From the NCBI GenBank assembly GCA_963662155.1, contig OY759262.1, positions 61,948,010 through 62,012,009 of the forward strand: a stretch of DNA of 64,000 nt, written 5' to 3'. Position 1 is the first letter of the stretch. Each line of letters begins with the position of its first letter. The DNA comes from Lamellibrachia columna. Lineage: Eukaryota > Annelida > Polychaeta > Sabellida > Siboglinidae. The position numbers and the translations under genes were made by a program. Shown in pieces: positions 1 to 9,990 of the stretch. The notes below the pieces were generated by a model. It worked only from the letters and a program-made list of their open reading frames with translations. It made no database searches and was not told the origin of the DNA.

Positions 1-716
1 CAATGGTTCAAATATTTTTACATTGTCCACTAATTCTTTTTGTGATGACAAATCTATATCTAATACATTTTCTCCCCTGGTTGGTTCTAGTACGTGCTGA
101 GTAAGAAAGCTATCCTGGATTAAAAATAGAAATTGTTGGTCCTCAAACCCTGTGCTCTCTAGAGAATTCCATTGTATGTGTCCATGGTTAAAATCTCCCA
201 TTATGATACATTCCCCTTTACTAACTTCCTTTATAGCGTTTTTAATTTTTGTGTTGTCCTCTTCGTTTATGTTTGGACTTCGGTAAACTAATCCAATAGT
301 TAATTTTGAATTTCCTGAAACAATTTTGCACCAAACAGCTTCATCGCAATCTGCTTCCCTTTCTAGTTTTATTTCATAAGCCTGAACAGATTCTTTAACA
401 TATAAAATAACTCCCCCGCCCCTTCTTCCTATTCGATCTTTCCTAAACATTACATATCCTGTCAGTCCTAATTCAGCATCTGTTATATCTATGTTGGCCC
501 ATGATTCAGTTATACCAATTATGTGAGGGTCAATATCTTCTACCATAATGTTTAATTCGTTTTTCTTATTTACTATGCTCCTTGCATTTAAACATACGCA
601 TCTATAACCTTTTTCAGTGATGTTTTTCGGATGATTTGATATTGGTTTATCTGTGCTAGTGGCCTCTTGTTCTGCTTGAGACACCTCTAGGTAACCCCCC
701 TGCACTTCTAGTTTAA
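1..716 (-). CDS. LINE ORF2, N-terminal part: AP-endonuclease domain
   Basis: Reading the complement in the -1 frame relative to ORF1 gives an uninterrupted frame from the slippery site to base 1. Landmarks in order are a CLNARSIVNK block, HIIGITESW, a glycine-rich RRGGGVILYV block, GLVYRSPN and IIMGDFNH. These are the core blocks of the exonuclease-endonuclease-phosphatase (APE) domain that nicks target DNA in LINEs. No separate ATG is obvious close to the ORF1 stop; the first in-frame ATG lies about 160 nt downstream, inside the domain. That supports translation by frameshift or reinitiation. The frame is cut by the window edge before the reverse transcriptase. Confidence 0.8.
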
Positions 717-1964
717 AGAATGTTTACTTCCAAAAATATTTGTCATTGTACCCAAGTCACTATCTACTGCTGCTGAAAGTTTGTCCGCGAATACTGCCGC
801 CCCCTTTCCACTTAAATGAAGCCCATCCTTCATGTACATATCAGCCCTCCCAACAAAACTTCCCCATAAATCCACAAATCCAACTTCCTCTTCCATACAT
901 AACTTCTGGACTAACATGTTAATTGCCATCCCCCGACAATTTCGATATTTGTGACCCCTCCTGCCCATTACAGGTAAAATCCCTGACAGTATTACCTGCT
1001 CAACCCGCGTCTGTTTTAGTGTTCTGACCAACTGCCTATATTTCCTAACTATGGCAGTTGTACCCTCCCTCTCTACGTTATTTGTCCCTACGTGTACTAA
1101 AACAGATCCACCCTTTCCCGAGCCTACGATGTTTTTTACCCTCTGAGTTATCGCCTCTATTTTGGCTCCAGGCAAGCAGACCACCACATCATCTCCCTTG
1201 TTTAAGACTCTGTCGGTCTTCCTAACTATCGAATCCCCCACAAACACCCTCGTTCTCTTCCTCACCCCCTCTATCACTGCTGCAGAATAACTCTTCCGTT
1301 CGATCCCCTCCATCACATTCTGTCCTGACCCCTTCCCTCCTGTCTCCTTCGCTCCTGTCTCCCCCACTTCCCACTCCTTTGCTCTTGTCTCTCCCACTTC
1401 CCTCTCCTTCACTCCGGTTGTTTTCCCTCCCGTCTCCCCCACTTCCCTCTCCTTTACTCCGGTTGTTTTCCCTCCCGTCTCCCCCACTCCCTTCTCCTTC
1501 CCCCCTGTCTCCCCCACTCCCTTCTCCTTCCCTCCTGTCTCCCCCACTCCCTTCTCCTTCCCTCCTGTCTCCCCTACTCCCCTCTCCTTCGCTCCTGTTG
1601 TCTTCCCTCCCGTTCCTTTCTTTCCCGTCTCCTTACGTCCTGTCTCCTTATGACCTGTCACCTTCCCTCCCCTCAGCTTCCTCCCAGGCTGCGGTGAGCT
1701 CTCCCTAGCATCTCTTGTGTCTTTCCCCACTTTATCATCTACTGTTCCCCCACCGGAACTACTGGCACAACCACCCTGTTCCCTTCCCACCATTGCCACA
1801 ACGAGCAGCCTCAGCTCTTCCAACTCCACCTCTAGTTCCTTCATCTTCGTACATCCCCTACACTCAAAACTAAAACCAGACTTAACGAAGTCCACCCAGT
1901 TGCTGCAACTGCCACAAATTAAGTGCCTTGTGGCCTTTAACTGCCGTTTGCACGGCGCCATCAT
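708..1964 (-). CDS. LINE ORF1: Cys-rich finger plus SGNH (GDSL-like) esterase
   Basis: The product is 418 residues. Residues 17-38 hold a CxxC...CxxC finger (C17, C20, C35, C38), followed by an acidic, probably coiled-coil stretch (about 41-62). A low-complexity region at about 100-212 is built of tandem decapeptides of the GETGGKEKGV type. The C-terminal half (about 236-405) is an SGNH-hydrolase fold: block I VFVGDS with Ser245, the GTNN motif at 293-296, and a terminal DGLHL at 380-384 supplying Asp380 and His383. This PHD-like finger plus esterase layout is known from CR1-family ORF1 proteins, which bind the element RNA and are thought to assist mobilisation. The stop codon at 708-710 directly follows a slippery heptamer, so the natural product may be partly an ORF1-ORF2 fusion. 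Confidence 0.85.
   Translation of the reverse strand: MMAPCKRQLKATRHLICGSCSNWVDFVKSGFSFECRGCTKMKELEVELEELRLLVVAMVGREQGGCASSSGGGTVDDKVGKDTRDARESSPQPGRKLRGGKVTGHKETGRKETGKKGTGGKTTGAKERGVGETGGKEKGVGETGGKEKGVGETGGKEKGVGETGGKTTGVKEREVGETGGKTTGVKEREVGETRAKEWEVGETGAKETGGKGSGQNVMEGIERKSYSAAVIEGVRKRTRVFVGDSIVRKTDRVLNKGDDVVVCLPGAKIEAITQRVKNIVGSGKGGSVLVHVGTNNVEREGTTAIVRKYRQLVRTLKQTRVEQVILSGILPVMGRRGHKYRNCRGMAINMLVQKLCMEEEVGFVDLWGSFVGRADMYMKDGLHLSGKGAAVFADKLSAAVDSDLGTMTNIFGSKHSLN
711..717 (-). promoter_or_regulatory. candidate -1 ribosomal frameshift site (TTTAAAC) at the ORF1 stop
   Basis: On the - strand the ORF1 codons run TCT TTA AAC TAG. This places T TTA AAC, a classical X XXY YYZ slippery heptamer, exactly in the zero frame and directly before the stop. 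Slipping back one base gives TTT AAA CTA GAA GTG, which opens the ORF2 frame without interruption. A GGGGGG run follows 11 nt after the heptamer, but I see no convincing stem or pseudoknot. The frame relation is seen directly; frameshifting is inferred. Confidence 0.55.
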
Positions 1965-1983
1965 ACAATTTAATTTTAATTAG

Positions 1984-2640
1984 TTTGCTACGTTAGCCTT
2001 GAATAAGGCTGTTTTTGTGATCAAAAGAACACTTTAGTCTAATATACTTGCTAACTGTGTCTTCTATTAACCTCGCATGAGAAACAAAAAACCTGCCACC
2101 TAGCGAATACGGAGAACACTGTGTAACAAAACAACGAAGTCAGTGTGTACTAATTTACGCTAAAATCCTGCTGTTAATTCCTTTTTACCGAAAACGTTTA
2201 CTACCACTATGTCAGATATTACCTTATGTATGTAATTTAAGTAAATAGATCACTGTATCTTATATATATATATATATCAGCCAATGTAAACTATTCACTA
2301 TGCTATCTCAATTTTCGAATAGTAAACAACCTTATTATCGCTCGCTGAATTCCCCGACAGAATCCGAAACTAACTTACTCTAAAATACTCCCTCTGACTA
2401 ATAATTAACAAAACCTGTTTCCTAATATATGTCTACAATACGTTTGTGTATAATATATATTCAATAGTAATACTTATTCTATTTGATATACCGCGTTTTT
2501 CTGTAAATTATCTACACCAAATTCAAGTCGCTGCACCAAGTCCAAGTAGCCGGAAGTAATCTTACACTGGACCTATAATATGCAAATAACTAACTTATTA
2601 TGTTTGTATTTGTACAGGCTCACTCCTTGATGTGGTACTG
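1984..2640. other. AT-rich stretch without a recognised gene
   Basis: AT-rich sequence upstream of the LINE, with a short TA microsatellite near 2260-2277. I see no coding signal. Part of it may be the 5' UTR of the LINE. Confidence 0.4.
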
Positions 2641-2648
2641 AAGTTTGA

Positions 2649-2729
2649 TCAGGAGTATATATACTCCTGAACCAAGTTTCTCAGTCATTGCACAATTTAT
2701 AAATTGTGCAATGACTGAGAAACTTGGTT
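2649..2729. repeat. two adjacent perfect palindromes (22 bp and 60 bp)
   Basis: 2649-2670 is a perfect 22-bp palindrome centred on TATA/TATA, with arms TCAGGAGTATA and its complement. It is followed immediately by a perfect 60-bp palindrome at 2670-2729. Its left arm starts AACCAAGTTTCTCAGTCATT, its centre is TTTATAAA, and there is no spacer. Such structures can extrude cruciforms, or can be the remains of a foldback insertion. No flanking target duplication was obvious. Confidence 0.9.
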
Positions 2730-3169
2730 TTATATCATTTTAGTAGTAAGTTTAGTTTATCAGTCTAGTTAGTAAGTTGTAATAAATGCAATGTTATCTT
2801 ACAAACTTGCCTTACAGTGGTATATTCTTAATTTAGGCATAAGCTTACCACCTGCAGCCTACATATTATGATAGTTGTCAGTCACATTAGTGAGACATGT
2901 ATTTTAACCCATGGTACATTTACTACACTCAGTAATTGAAGTTATTCAGTAGATGCTGGTATGATATATCATAGATATATAATAGTAATCTCTTATTAGT
3001 ACTGTATATCTATGGATATATGATGAAGACGGGTGCTGTACAGTATAAACACTGGGCCTCCAGTGGGTTCTTGCTGTGCAGCAGCATGAATGTCACTGGT
3101 CCATGCCAGCTTCACTTTATCATGTGTCAACTGATAAGGGCTCAGCGGTCTTGTTTTACTAACAGGTGT

Positions 3170-3480
3170 TCTATTTATGTCTGTGACCACAACATGCTAA
3201 CTTGTTTGTACAAATTTGTTGCATAATGTTGGTGAAATCATCAAACAAACTAATAAATTATTTTTAATGGATTCTGCCAAAATTTGGCAGTCAAATGGCA
3301 AGTGACATAGCCCTATACTACTACAGCATGAGCTATTCACACTTTCTCAATGAACTCAGTCTAATGATCGAAATCAAGTTGATAAAGTATACACTCTTTT
3401 TAAACTGACCTTGCATATAACTATTCACACGCTACACATTTGTACATCAACGAATCTGATTTGTGATGGGCTAAAAGAAT
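3170..3480 (+). repeat. dispersed repeat family A, copy 1
   Basis: Contains CATGCTAACTTGTTTGTAC, a motif like TTGGTGAAATCATC, then TTAAATTATTTTT-like sequence. Related stretches occur at about 43675-43800 and 52085-52390 on the + strand, and reversed at about 15545-15660 and 30750-30850. Its edge (CACTACGACATGCTAG-like) matches the unit of the 26-bp minisatellite at 41811-43676. The class is unknown. Confidence 0.5.
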
Positions 3481-3726
3481 TGAGCCGCTATATTTTTTAC
3501 TGGAGATTAGCATATTCAAGCAGGATATGTGCAGGATTTCACATGGGGCATGATGGTTATAAGAACCAGTGGTATCGGTGTGACTCTCCTGTCCATAGTG
3601 TTAAGAAGCAGTGAAACCTCATAAATTCTTTTTATTGGTGAATATACCACTTCTGGCGGCCATAAATGAAAATCCTAGGAACGGATGGTTAGCCATAAAT
3701 TATTGGGAATGTAGCTAAAAAGAAGT

Positions 3727-3850
3727 GTGGTGCTAAGATAGAATGAGTGCTGCTAAGATAAAATAAGTGCTACTAAGATAGAATGAGTACTGCTAAGATA
3801 GAATGAGTGCTGCTAAGAAAGAAGAGTGCTGCTAAGATAGAAAGACTGCC
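3727..3850. repeat. tandem repeat, about 20-bp unit
   Basis: About six diverged copies of a GTGCTGCTAAGATAGAATGA-like unit. Confidence 0.8.
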
Positions 3851-4514
3851 ACTGCTACTACGAATGTATAAGTGTTGCCAAGAAAGAAGGAAAGCTGCTA
3901 AGAGAAAATTATTTGCTGCCCAAGCATCAACACTGGACCTAAGCCATGGCCCCCCACTAGCGTAACGGCGCAAATGGCATTGGGGTCACACTTCAACGCT
4001 ACAATCACAACAAATCCAAGAACACAGAAACAATAAGAAACCTCCAACACGATTAGCCAACAAATAACTGACTAGATAGTGGTCGAACATAATAAATTTC
4101 ATAACATTACTTCATTATTCACTGGGAGTTCCACGACTGTCACGGCGACCGCAATGGTGCGGAAGTTCCTATATTTTCTCTTAGAGCCTATACTATTTTT
4201 TGGGTTTTGAGTGTCGCGAATTCCTCGATTACAGAGTTGAAGTCAATGACATTGCTAAGCTCTCACTCGATCAACAGAAATGCCAAACTACTCAGTGAGT
4301 TTCGAGAATCTTCTCTCACAAGAGGACACGTACACTCACGTGCGTGGCGAGGAATGTCCTGAGCGACACGAGTAAGTTCAGGAACGATCCTTCGTGTCCC
4401 CACTTCACCACTCATTTGGGTTCAGCCTACTGTTACGTTTCCCATTGGCGACCATGTTAACGTTTTTTATGATTATAAGAAAACGGGACCATCAACAATT
4501 CTGAAACTTCCTTC

Positions 4515-4640
4515 CTGCGGTTGTCATCATCTCATTGACATGCTGGTCGAGTTTTGTAAAAATCACATGTTTCTAACTCTCTTAAAATGGCTGAACGTGC
4601 CATACCTGTCAATGTTTACCAATTTCTGCATAAATTACTA
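4515..4640 (+). repeat. dispersed repeat shared with 60540-60740
   Basis: Sequence around CATCTCATTGACATGCTGGT and the following 100 bases is similar to the complement of 60540-60740, where it lies inside a small DNA transposon. This is probably a decayed fragment of the same family. Confidence 0.45.
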
Positions 4641-5178
4641 CAGGCGAAAAAATTGCCAAAAATCCTTCCGCCTATTGAAATCATCTAAAATCCACGGTTA
4701 CACTGCTAACATGTTCTACCAGCAAACTTGCCAATGTGTCTGCTCAAATGCAGTCATGTCGGATGATATGATTTTTTTTTAAATTACACTTATCTAAAAT
4801 TACTGTCCCCTACATTCGTAACACACCAGGAAGTCTAACTGAGGCATGATCCCTTCACTGAAAGAGGTCGAGTGCTTTCCATACTGTGCCGTCTCTGCTG
4901 ACTGAGGTCGGTAACTTCTGATGTGACGTCGCACTCGACAGACCTCCTTCGTTCCTTCTGCGGTGATGTCGACGTCAGTTTAGATTAATTGACTAATGGC
5001 GAAGTCAGTGTCCATGCTGACGCTCCACCTTTGTTAGAAACCCACGTTCATGCTTCAATTTTTATCTGGGTTCGCTGAGAATGGCCATTTGTTCTGGAGG
5101 CCCTGCTGCCCCCTCCAGACCAGCCCCCACCCGCAGTTCGGCTGGGACAGCTTCCTGCGTCATATAAGATGTTCTTAC

Positions 5179-5320
5179 CTAGCCCTGTCTCCGCACTGCC
5201 GTCGTCCTCAAGCTCAGACATGACCACAGTGGGATCTGGGTTAGCCACAGTGGCAAGCTCGACCTCACGTCTTTCTCGTTCTCCCATGCTGCAGGCGGCT
5301 CCAGCTCTATTTCCCATCAC
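5179..5320 (-). CDS. candidate first coding exon of a divergent gene (uncertain)
   Basis: On the complement an ATG at 5320 opens a frame of about 47 codons, ending at AG|GTAAGA, a near-consensus donor. The peptide is hydrophilic, with an acidic MSELEDDGSAE stretch. The surrounding 4150-5350 is richer in CpG than its neighbourhood, as for a promoter-proximal exon. I do not recognise the protein. No second exon can be placed, because the gene would run through the minisatellite-poor, LINE-occupied region toward base 1. It may be chance. Confidence 0.22.
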
Positions 5321-5430
5321 CCCTTGCTGTGGTTGAGGTTGGATGGGACGAGGAAAGGGAAACGCTGCACTGCAACAGCTCCCTCTATCTTTGTCTTGTC
5401 TTGTTACTCATCCTCTTTGCACCATATTTG

Positions 5431-6036
5431 GTGCATAAGGCCACTCAGTAACTTCACCCTATTTGGTGCATAAGGCCACTCAGTAACTTCACCCTAGTTG
5501 GTGCATAAGGCCACTCAGTAACTTCACCCTAGTTGGTGCATAAGGCCACTCAGTAACTTCACCCTAGTTGGTGCATAAGGCCACTCAGTAACTTCACCCT
5601 AGTTGGTGCATACTGCCACTCAGTAACTTCACCCTAGTTGGTGCATACTGCCACTCAGTAACTTCACCCTAGTTGGTGATTACTGCCACTCAGTAACTTC
5701 ACCCTAGTTGGTGCATAAGGCCACTCAGTAACTTCACCCTAGTTGGTGCATAAGGCCACTCAGTAACTTCACCCTAGTTGGTGCATACTGCCACTCAGTA
5801 ACTTCACCCTAGTTGGTGCATACTGCCACTCAGTAACTTCACCCTAGTTGGTGATTACTGCCACTCAGTAACTTCACCCTAGTTGGTGCATAAGGCCACT
5901 CAGTAACTTCACCCTAGTTGGTGCATAAGGCCACTCAGTAACTTCACCCTAGTTGGTGCATAAGGCCACTCAGTAACTTCACCCTAGGTGGTGCATAAGG
6001 CCACTCAGTAACTTCACCCTACTTGGTGCATAAGGT
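5431..6036. repeat. minisatellite, 35-bp unit, about 17 copies
   Basis: Unit GTGCATAAGGCCACTCAGTA plus ACTTCACCCTAGTTG, highly homogeneous. A variant CATACTG or GATTACTG replaces CATAAGG in blocks, and the block order itself is repeated. This suggests higher-order duplication of several units at once. Confidence 0.95.
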
Positions 6037-6940
6037 CACATATAAAATGTATGACTTTGGTTTGATTAGTGATGTTTTATGTGGCGTATTCCTGTCTTGT
6101 CTATCGCGGTCTAAGCGTTTGTAGTCTGCCTTGCTCGGGCAATTGCGACTCTTCGAATGACAACAGCTCATTATTTACCTACAAAATGTCATTGTCGACA
6201 ACTGCTGTCGATGAGAAAAATACCTGTAAACGACATTAAAAATAGTTCAGGCGGTAGCCTCCGTTTTGTTGTCAATCAAATTTGAGTGAATAAAGAATAG
6301 CGTTAGGGCTATGATGAGGGGTGTGGCAGGGGTTTTAGCCTTTCCATTTCCCACCTGTTTGCGGAGCCAACCTCCCATCTCCCACAATTTTTGAGAGTCC
6401 ACCTCCGCCAATTTTTGAAGCCAACTCCCCACCTCCCACTAATTTATAAGACCAACCTACCACCTCACACTTCCTGTCACAACCCCTCAATGATCAAGAC
6501 GCGTGTGGTTCCCCGTGTTTGATTAAATGGATAAATGATCTTTCAAAACAAGCGTCTTCCCACATTTAACACATACAAAATGCCTACAACATTCATATTT
6601 GTAAAAATATATATGGACTAGACAATGAGGCAGGTTATAAAATGTCGCCAGCGGAACAACTTTGTAGAAGGATAACATGAAGTATTTATTGATTATGCAT
6701 TCTCGACGAACACGCATCAAAAGTGTTTATTAAACCGAATAAATATAGCCCATGGCATCTAATTGCCGACATGACCGCGTCGCATTTCTGTCTGCCGCAG
6801 TCACTTAAATGGATATTAAGTCCACCGAGCTTAGATGTGCAATCAACGTCTGTTGTAGCCTGGATATGCAATCAACAAGTAGTAAATCATCGAAATAGAT
6901 CCACCACATCGCATAGGCATTGCGTGTTACAGCAACTGGC
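6037..6940. other. intergenic, no gene recognised
   Basis: Nothing convincing. About 6330-6470 shows degenerate short repeats around CCACCTCCCA. Small frames on both strands lack recognisable motifs. Confidence 0.4.
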
Positions 6941-7376
6941 GCATGTTTCACCAGTGGCGTTGTGTCATCAACATGTTTCACCAGGTGGCGTTGTGTCATC
7001 AACATGTTTCACCAGGTGGCGTTGTGTCATCAACATGTTTCACCAGGTGGCGTTGCGTTATCAACATGTTTCACCAGTGGCGTTGCGTTATCAACATGTT
7101 TCACCAGTGGCGCTGTGTCATCAACATGTTTCACCAGTGGCGTTGTGTCATCAACATGTTTCACCAGTGGCGTTGTGTCATCAACATGTTTCACCAGCTG
7201 GCGTTGTGTCATCAACATGTTTCACCAGGTGGCGTTGTGTCATCAACATGTTTCACCAGGTGGCATTGTGTCATCAACATGTTTCACCAGCTGGTGTTGT
7301 GTCATCAACATGTTTCACAAGGTGGCGTTGTGTCATCAACATGTTTCACCAGTGGCATTGTGTCATCAACATGTAG
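6941..7376. repeat. minisatellite, 30-31-bp unit, about 14 copies
   Basis: Unit CATGTTTCACCAGTGGCGTT plus GTGTCATCAA. A one-base length variant (CAGTGG versus CAGGTGG) alternates among copies. It is open in several frames simply because the unit lacks stops; no protein is implied. Confidence 0.95.
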
Positions 7377-7989
7377 GTTTACACATGTTCACCAACAAAG
7401 ACGTTAATATTTCGTCATGTGAATAATATTTTATTGATTTATTTTGCACGATAATAACAACAATAGCTCTAGAAAGTTAAATTTGCAAAAATAACAGGGT
7501 GAGAAGAATTGCTGGTGCAAAAAGAATAGAAATGTTGAAGAGGTTGGTATAAAAGAGAATTTCAGGAGGAAGCTGGAGAGGATTCGGTAAAAGTTGGCTG
7601 GGTACGTGGACAAAATGGAAGGGGAAGGGTTGACGAAAAGAGAGAGATGTGCTCAGAATGGAGGGTAGACAGAGAAAAAAGGAGACATCCAATGAGACGA
7701 GAGGACTGTGTGAAGAGATATTGGGATGGGAGTGAACGAGAGCGATGCATATAACAGAGGTCCCAAGTCTCCGGCTTTGGCAATAGAACTCGCGTTTTTT
7801 CGTAAATTTGGGATAATCTCACGGTCTACCGCATTAATGCCGAAATCTACCACCAAACCATAATGTAACAGGTAAAAAATTAAATGCGATGTGAGGTTCG
7901 CGACGCGATCTACTGCCCTCACATCTTGAAAAGCTGCAGATCTACCACTTTTTGTGCAATGTTTTTTGGCACCTCTGATATATGAGATT
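7377..7989. other. intergenic; possible decayed LINE tail
   Basis: The + strand at about 7550-7720 reads in broken frames like the basic C-terminal tail of a LINE ORF2 (blocks such as RRHPMRREDCVKR). This is weak and shifted. Otherwise nothing is recognised. Confidence 0.25.
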
Positions 7990-8771
7990 CAGGGTTGTTT
8001 GATTAAAATAATTTGATTTAAATCATTGATTTATGATTTTTTATTTCAGATTTTTTTTATCGCTGATTTATATGAATTTAACGCAAATAATTGTTTACAA
8101 GCATCGAGATCAACAAAGTTTTGTATGTTTTTTAATATAAAAGCACAATGTGCGCACACTTGTGTAGTTGTATTGATAGCCTGATAGACAAATATTTTAT
8201 GACATTGTGTATATTTGAACTATTCCCTTTCTGAATGCAGTGAAGCCACACAAACTTGTCTTCAAGAGGAAGTATCTTTTCAAGTCAGAAGCCCTGAGTT
8301 ACAGTTCACTTAGAGCTTATGCTAGTTGTTACCAATTCAGTATGTTGACTCAAGTGAGACAGTTTTGGTGACAATTGTTTAATACTGTACCAGTTTGGAG
8401 TCTAGTTGGAGACCCATAGAGTACACAGAGCCCTGGCAGGTGCTAATCCATCCTCTCAGCAAACAATAATTAGCACTGCTACAGTCATAGACACACAGCA
8501 TGCTTTCCTTTCCAAGACAGATTATGCAACTACAAGGGGTGAGGCCTCGTGGACATTACCTAATGTCTACATAAAAAAAATCAAGTACCCTCTGTTAAGA
8601 CAAGTACCCAAATCGATTTGAATAGAATACGTTTGAAAGAGTTTATAAATATAAACATCTATATTATAAATGTATATATACCAGATTAAAAATAAATAAA
8701 TAAAAAAATCCGATTTAAATTAAAAAATCCTATTTTTTATTTTTTTTTAAATCATAATTTGTTCAACCCTG
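7990..8771. mobile_element. non-autonomous hAT-like DNA transposon
   Basis: The left end is CAGGGTTG followed by AT-rich sequence. The right end is the complement, ...CAACCCTG, with subterminal GATTTAAAT-like similarity. The flanks are ATGAGATT (7982-7989) and ATGAGTGT (8772-8779), an 8-bp target duplication with two mismatches, as expected for hAT elements. The interior holds no intact transposase; the + strand near 8240-8290 may be a relic of one. Confidence 0.65.
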
Positions 8772-9822
8772 ATGAGTGTGGAAGCGGGAAGTAGGGACGA
8801 CAGGGGAAGGAAACTACAACTCAGACTTGTTGGCAAGTCACAAACTGGCAAGTCAAATCAAGTCTGAAGTCATTGACCTAAACGTATTATGCATCATATT
8901 TTTATTTTTATTTTGCCTACGTGGTGGGGGCGTCTTAACTCAAGGGCCGCGCTGCCCCAGGTTACCCTATTACGCACGCAAAATAGCCTGTAATTGAATC
9001 CGATAGAGGGCGCCACATGGAAATGGAGCGGAACATGCGCTTTAAACATGCGCAATTGATTCAAATCCGTCCAAAATGGATGCGCCCAGGGATAGACATG
9101 TTTATGGAGCGTCTTCCTAGTAAAACACAAAAGAAAGATTTCCTGGGCGATTTCATGTATGGATAAATGATTAAGAAAGCTAACCCGCCGTGATATTCAT
9201 TTAAGTGTGATACAGGTGCGTTATATGGGGAAAGAAACCTGTAATGGATTGAGGGCCCCTGGGTTTGACGCCGGTTGATCAATAAGAACTTCACGAAAAT
9301 TTGAAATCCCACCAAAATAACATTTTAATACGAAATTACTGTCGCCAGAAATGTTCAATTGACTACACCGCAGAGAACACAAAGTTTTTCGTCATCAACG
9401 GCTAATCTAGTTTGGGAAGTTGGTTAATGACGTGTAAATACAGGGGCTCCACGAAGGTGGGGTGGTGTACCTCTCCACGTGTCGGCACTGTCGTATCATT
9501 TTACCGTTTACAGCTATAGCCAATGTTTTGAAGTTTAAATACATAATATACTGCATATATAAATATATATAATTGAAGAACTGTTCGACGTATGAACCAT
9601 TGTTGGCATTATGACAACTGACACTATGCTATCATTGACATTTCACATTCATTATAATTGTTATGACTTATGATTAACACATCAATACACAAAAGTAGAG
9701 ACATCATTAACATTGCAGAAGACAATGTTGAATTAAATTCCCAGAATGCATCATGTATACTAAGCAAGTCACCATCACAGGCAGTTGTTGTGGAAGTGTC
9801 CTGACTGTGTTTTCCTTGACAG
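8772..9822. other. region upstream of CPSF2; possible promoter near 8930-9120
   Basis: No coding gene. Around 8930-9120 CpG is locally enriched. There are two CATGCGC half-sites of the NRF1 type (9033-9055) and a CCAAAATGG resembling a YY1 core near 9071. These would suit a housekeeping promoter, and CPSF2 needs an upstream non-coding exon because its start exon has an acceptor at 9821-9822. I cannot place that exon. Confidence 0.3.
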
Positions 9823-9990
9823 GTGCTGCGTGGCTGCCAACATGACATCTATCATCAAGTTGCAGGCATTCTCTGGTGTTGAGGGCGAGTCACCTCCTTG
9901 TTATATGCTGCAAGTTGATGAGTTCCGCTTCCTACTTGACTGTGGCTGGGACGAGGATTTCAGCCTGGGATACATCGAAAACCTGAAAAA
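9823..9990 (+). CDS. CPSF2: CPSF2 coding exon 1 (with 19 nt of 5' UTR)
   Basis: The acceptor TTTTCCTTGACAG ends at 9822. Translation starts at ATG 9842 ([15 protein letters not shown]) and the donor AA|GTAAGC follows 9990, phase 2. It encodes residues 1-50, the first beta strands of the metallo-beta-lactamase fold ([10 protein letters not shown]). Intron 1 (9991-10985) contains a reversed LINE reverse-transcriptase fragment and a SINE tail. Confidence 0.93.

Larger units (their letters stand above)
1..1983 (-). mobile_element. CR1-like LINE retrotransposon, 5' half (continues past the window start)
   Basis: The complement strand carries two adjoining reading frames typical of CR1-type non-LTR retrotransposons. 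The first is an ORF1 with an N-terminal Cys-rich finger and an SGNH esterase domain; the second is the start of an ORF2 with an AP-endonuclease domain. Both are open here, so this copy is young or little decayed. The reverse transcriptase would lie beyond base 1 and is not visible. The 5' UTR boundary is not clear; sequence upstream of the ORF1 start (above 1964) becomes AT-rich without a recognisable promoter. Degenerate tails of what may be the same or a related family lie at 12880-13290, 29150-29450 and 45270-45720. Confidence 0.85.
2730..4480. other. intergenic sequence with dispersed repeats
   Basis: No gene seen. It holds a copy of a dispersed repeat at about 3170-3480 and a short tandem array at 3727-3850, both listed separately. 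The remainder (3480-3720 and 3850-4480) shows no recognisable feature; small open frames there lack any domain or conserved motif. Confidence 0.4.
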
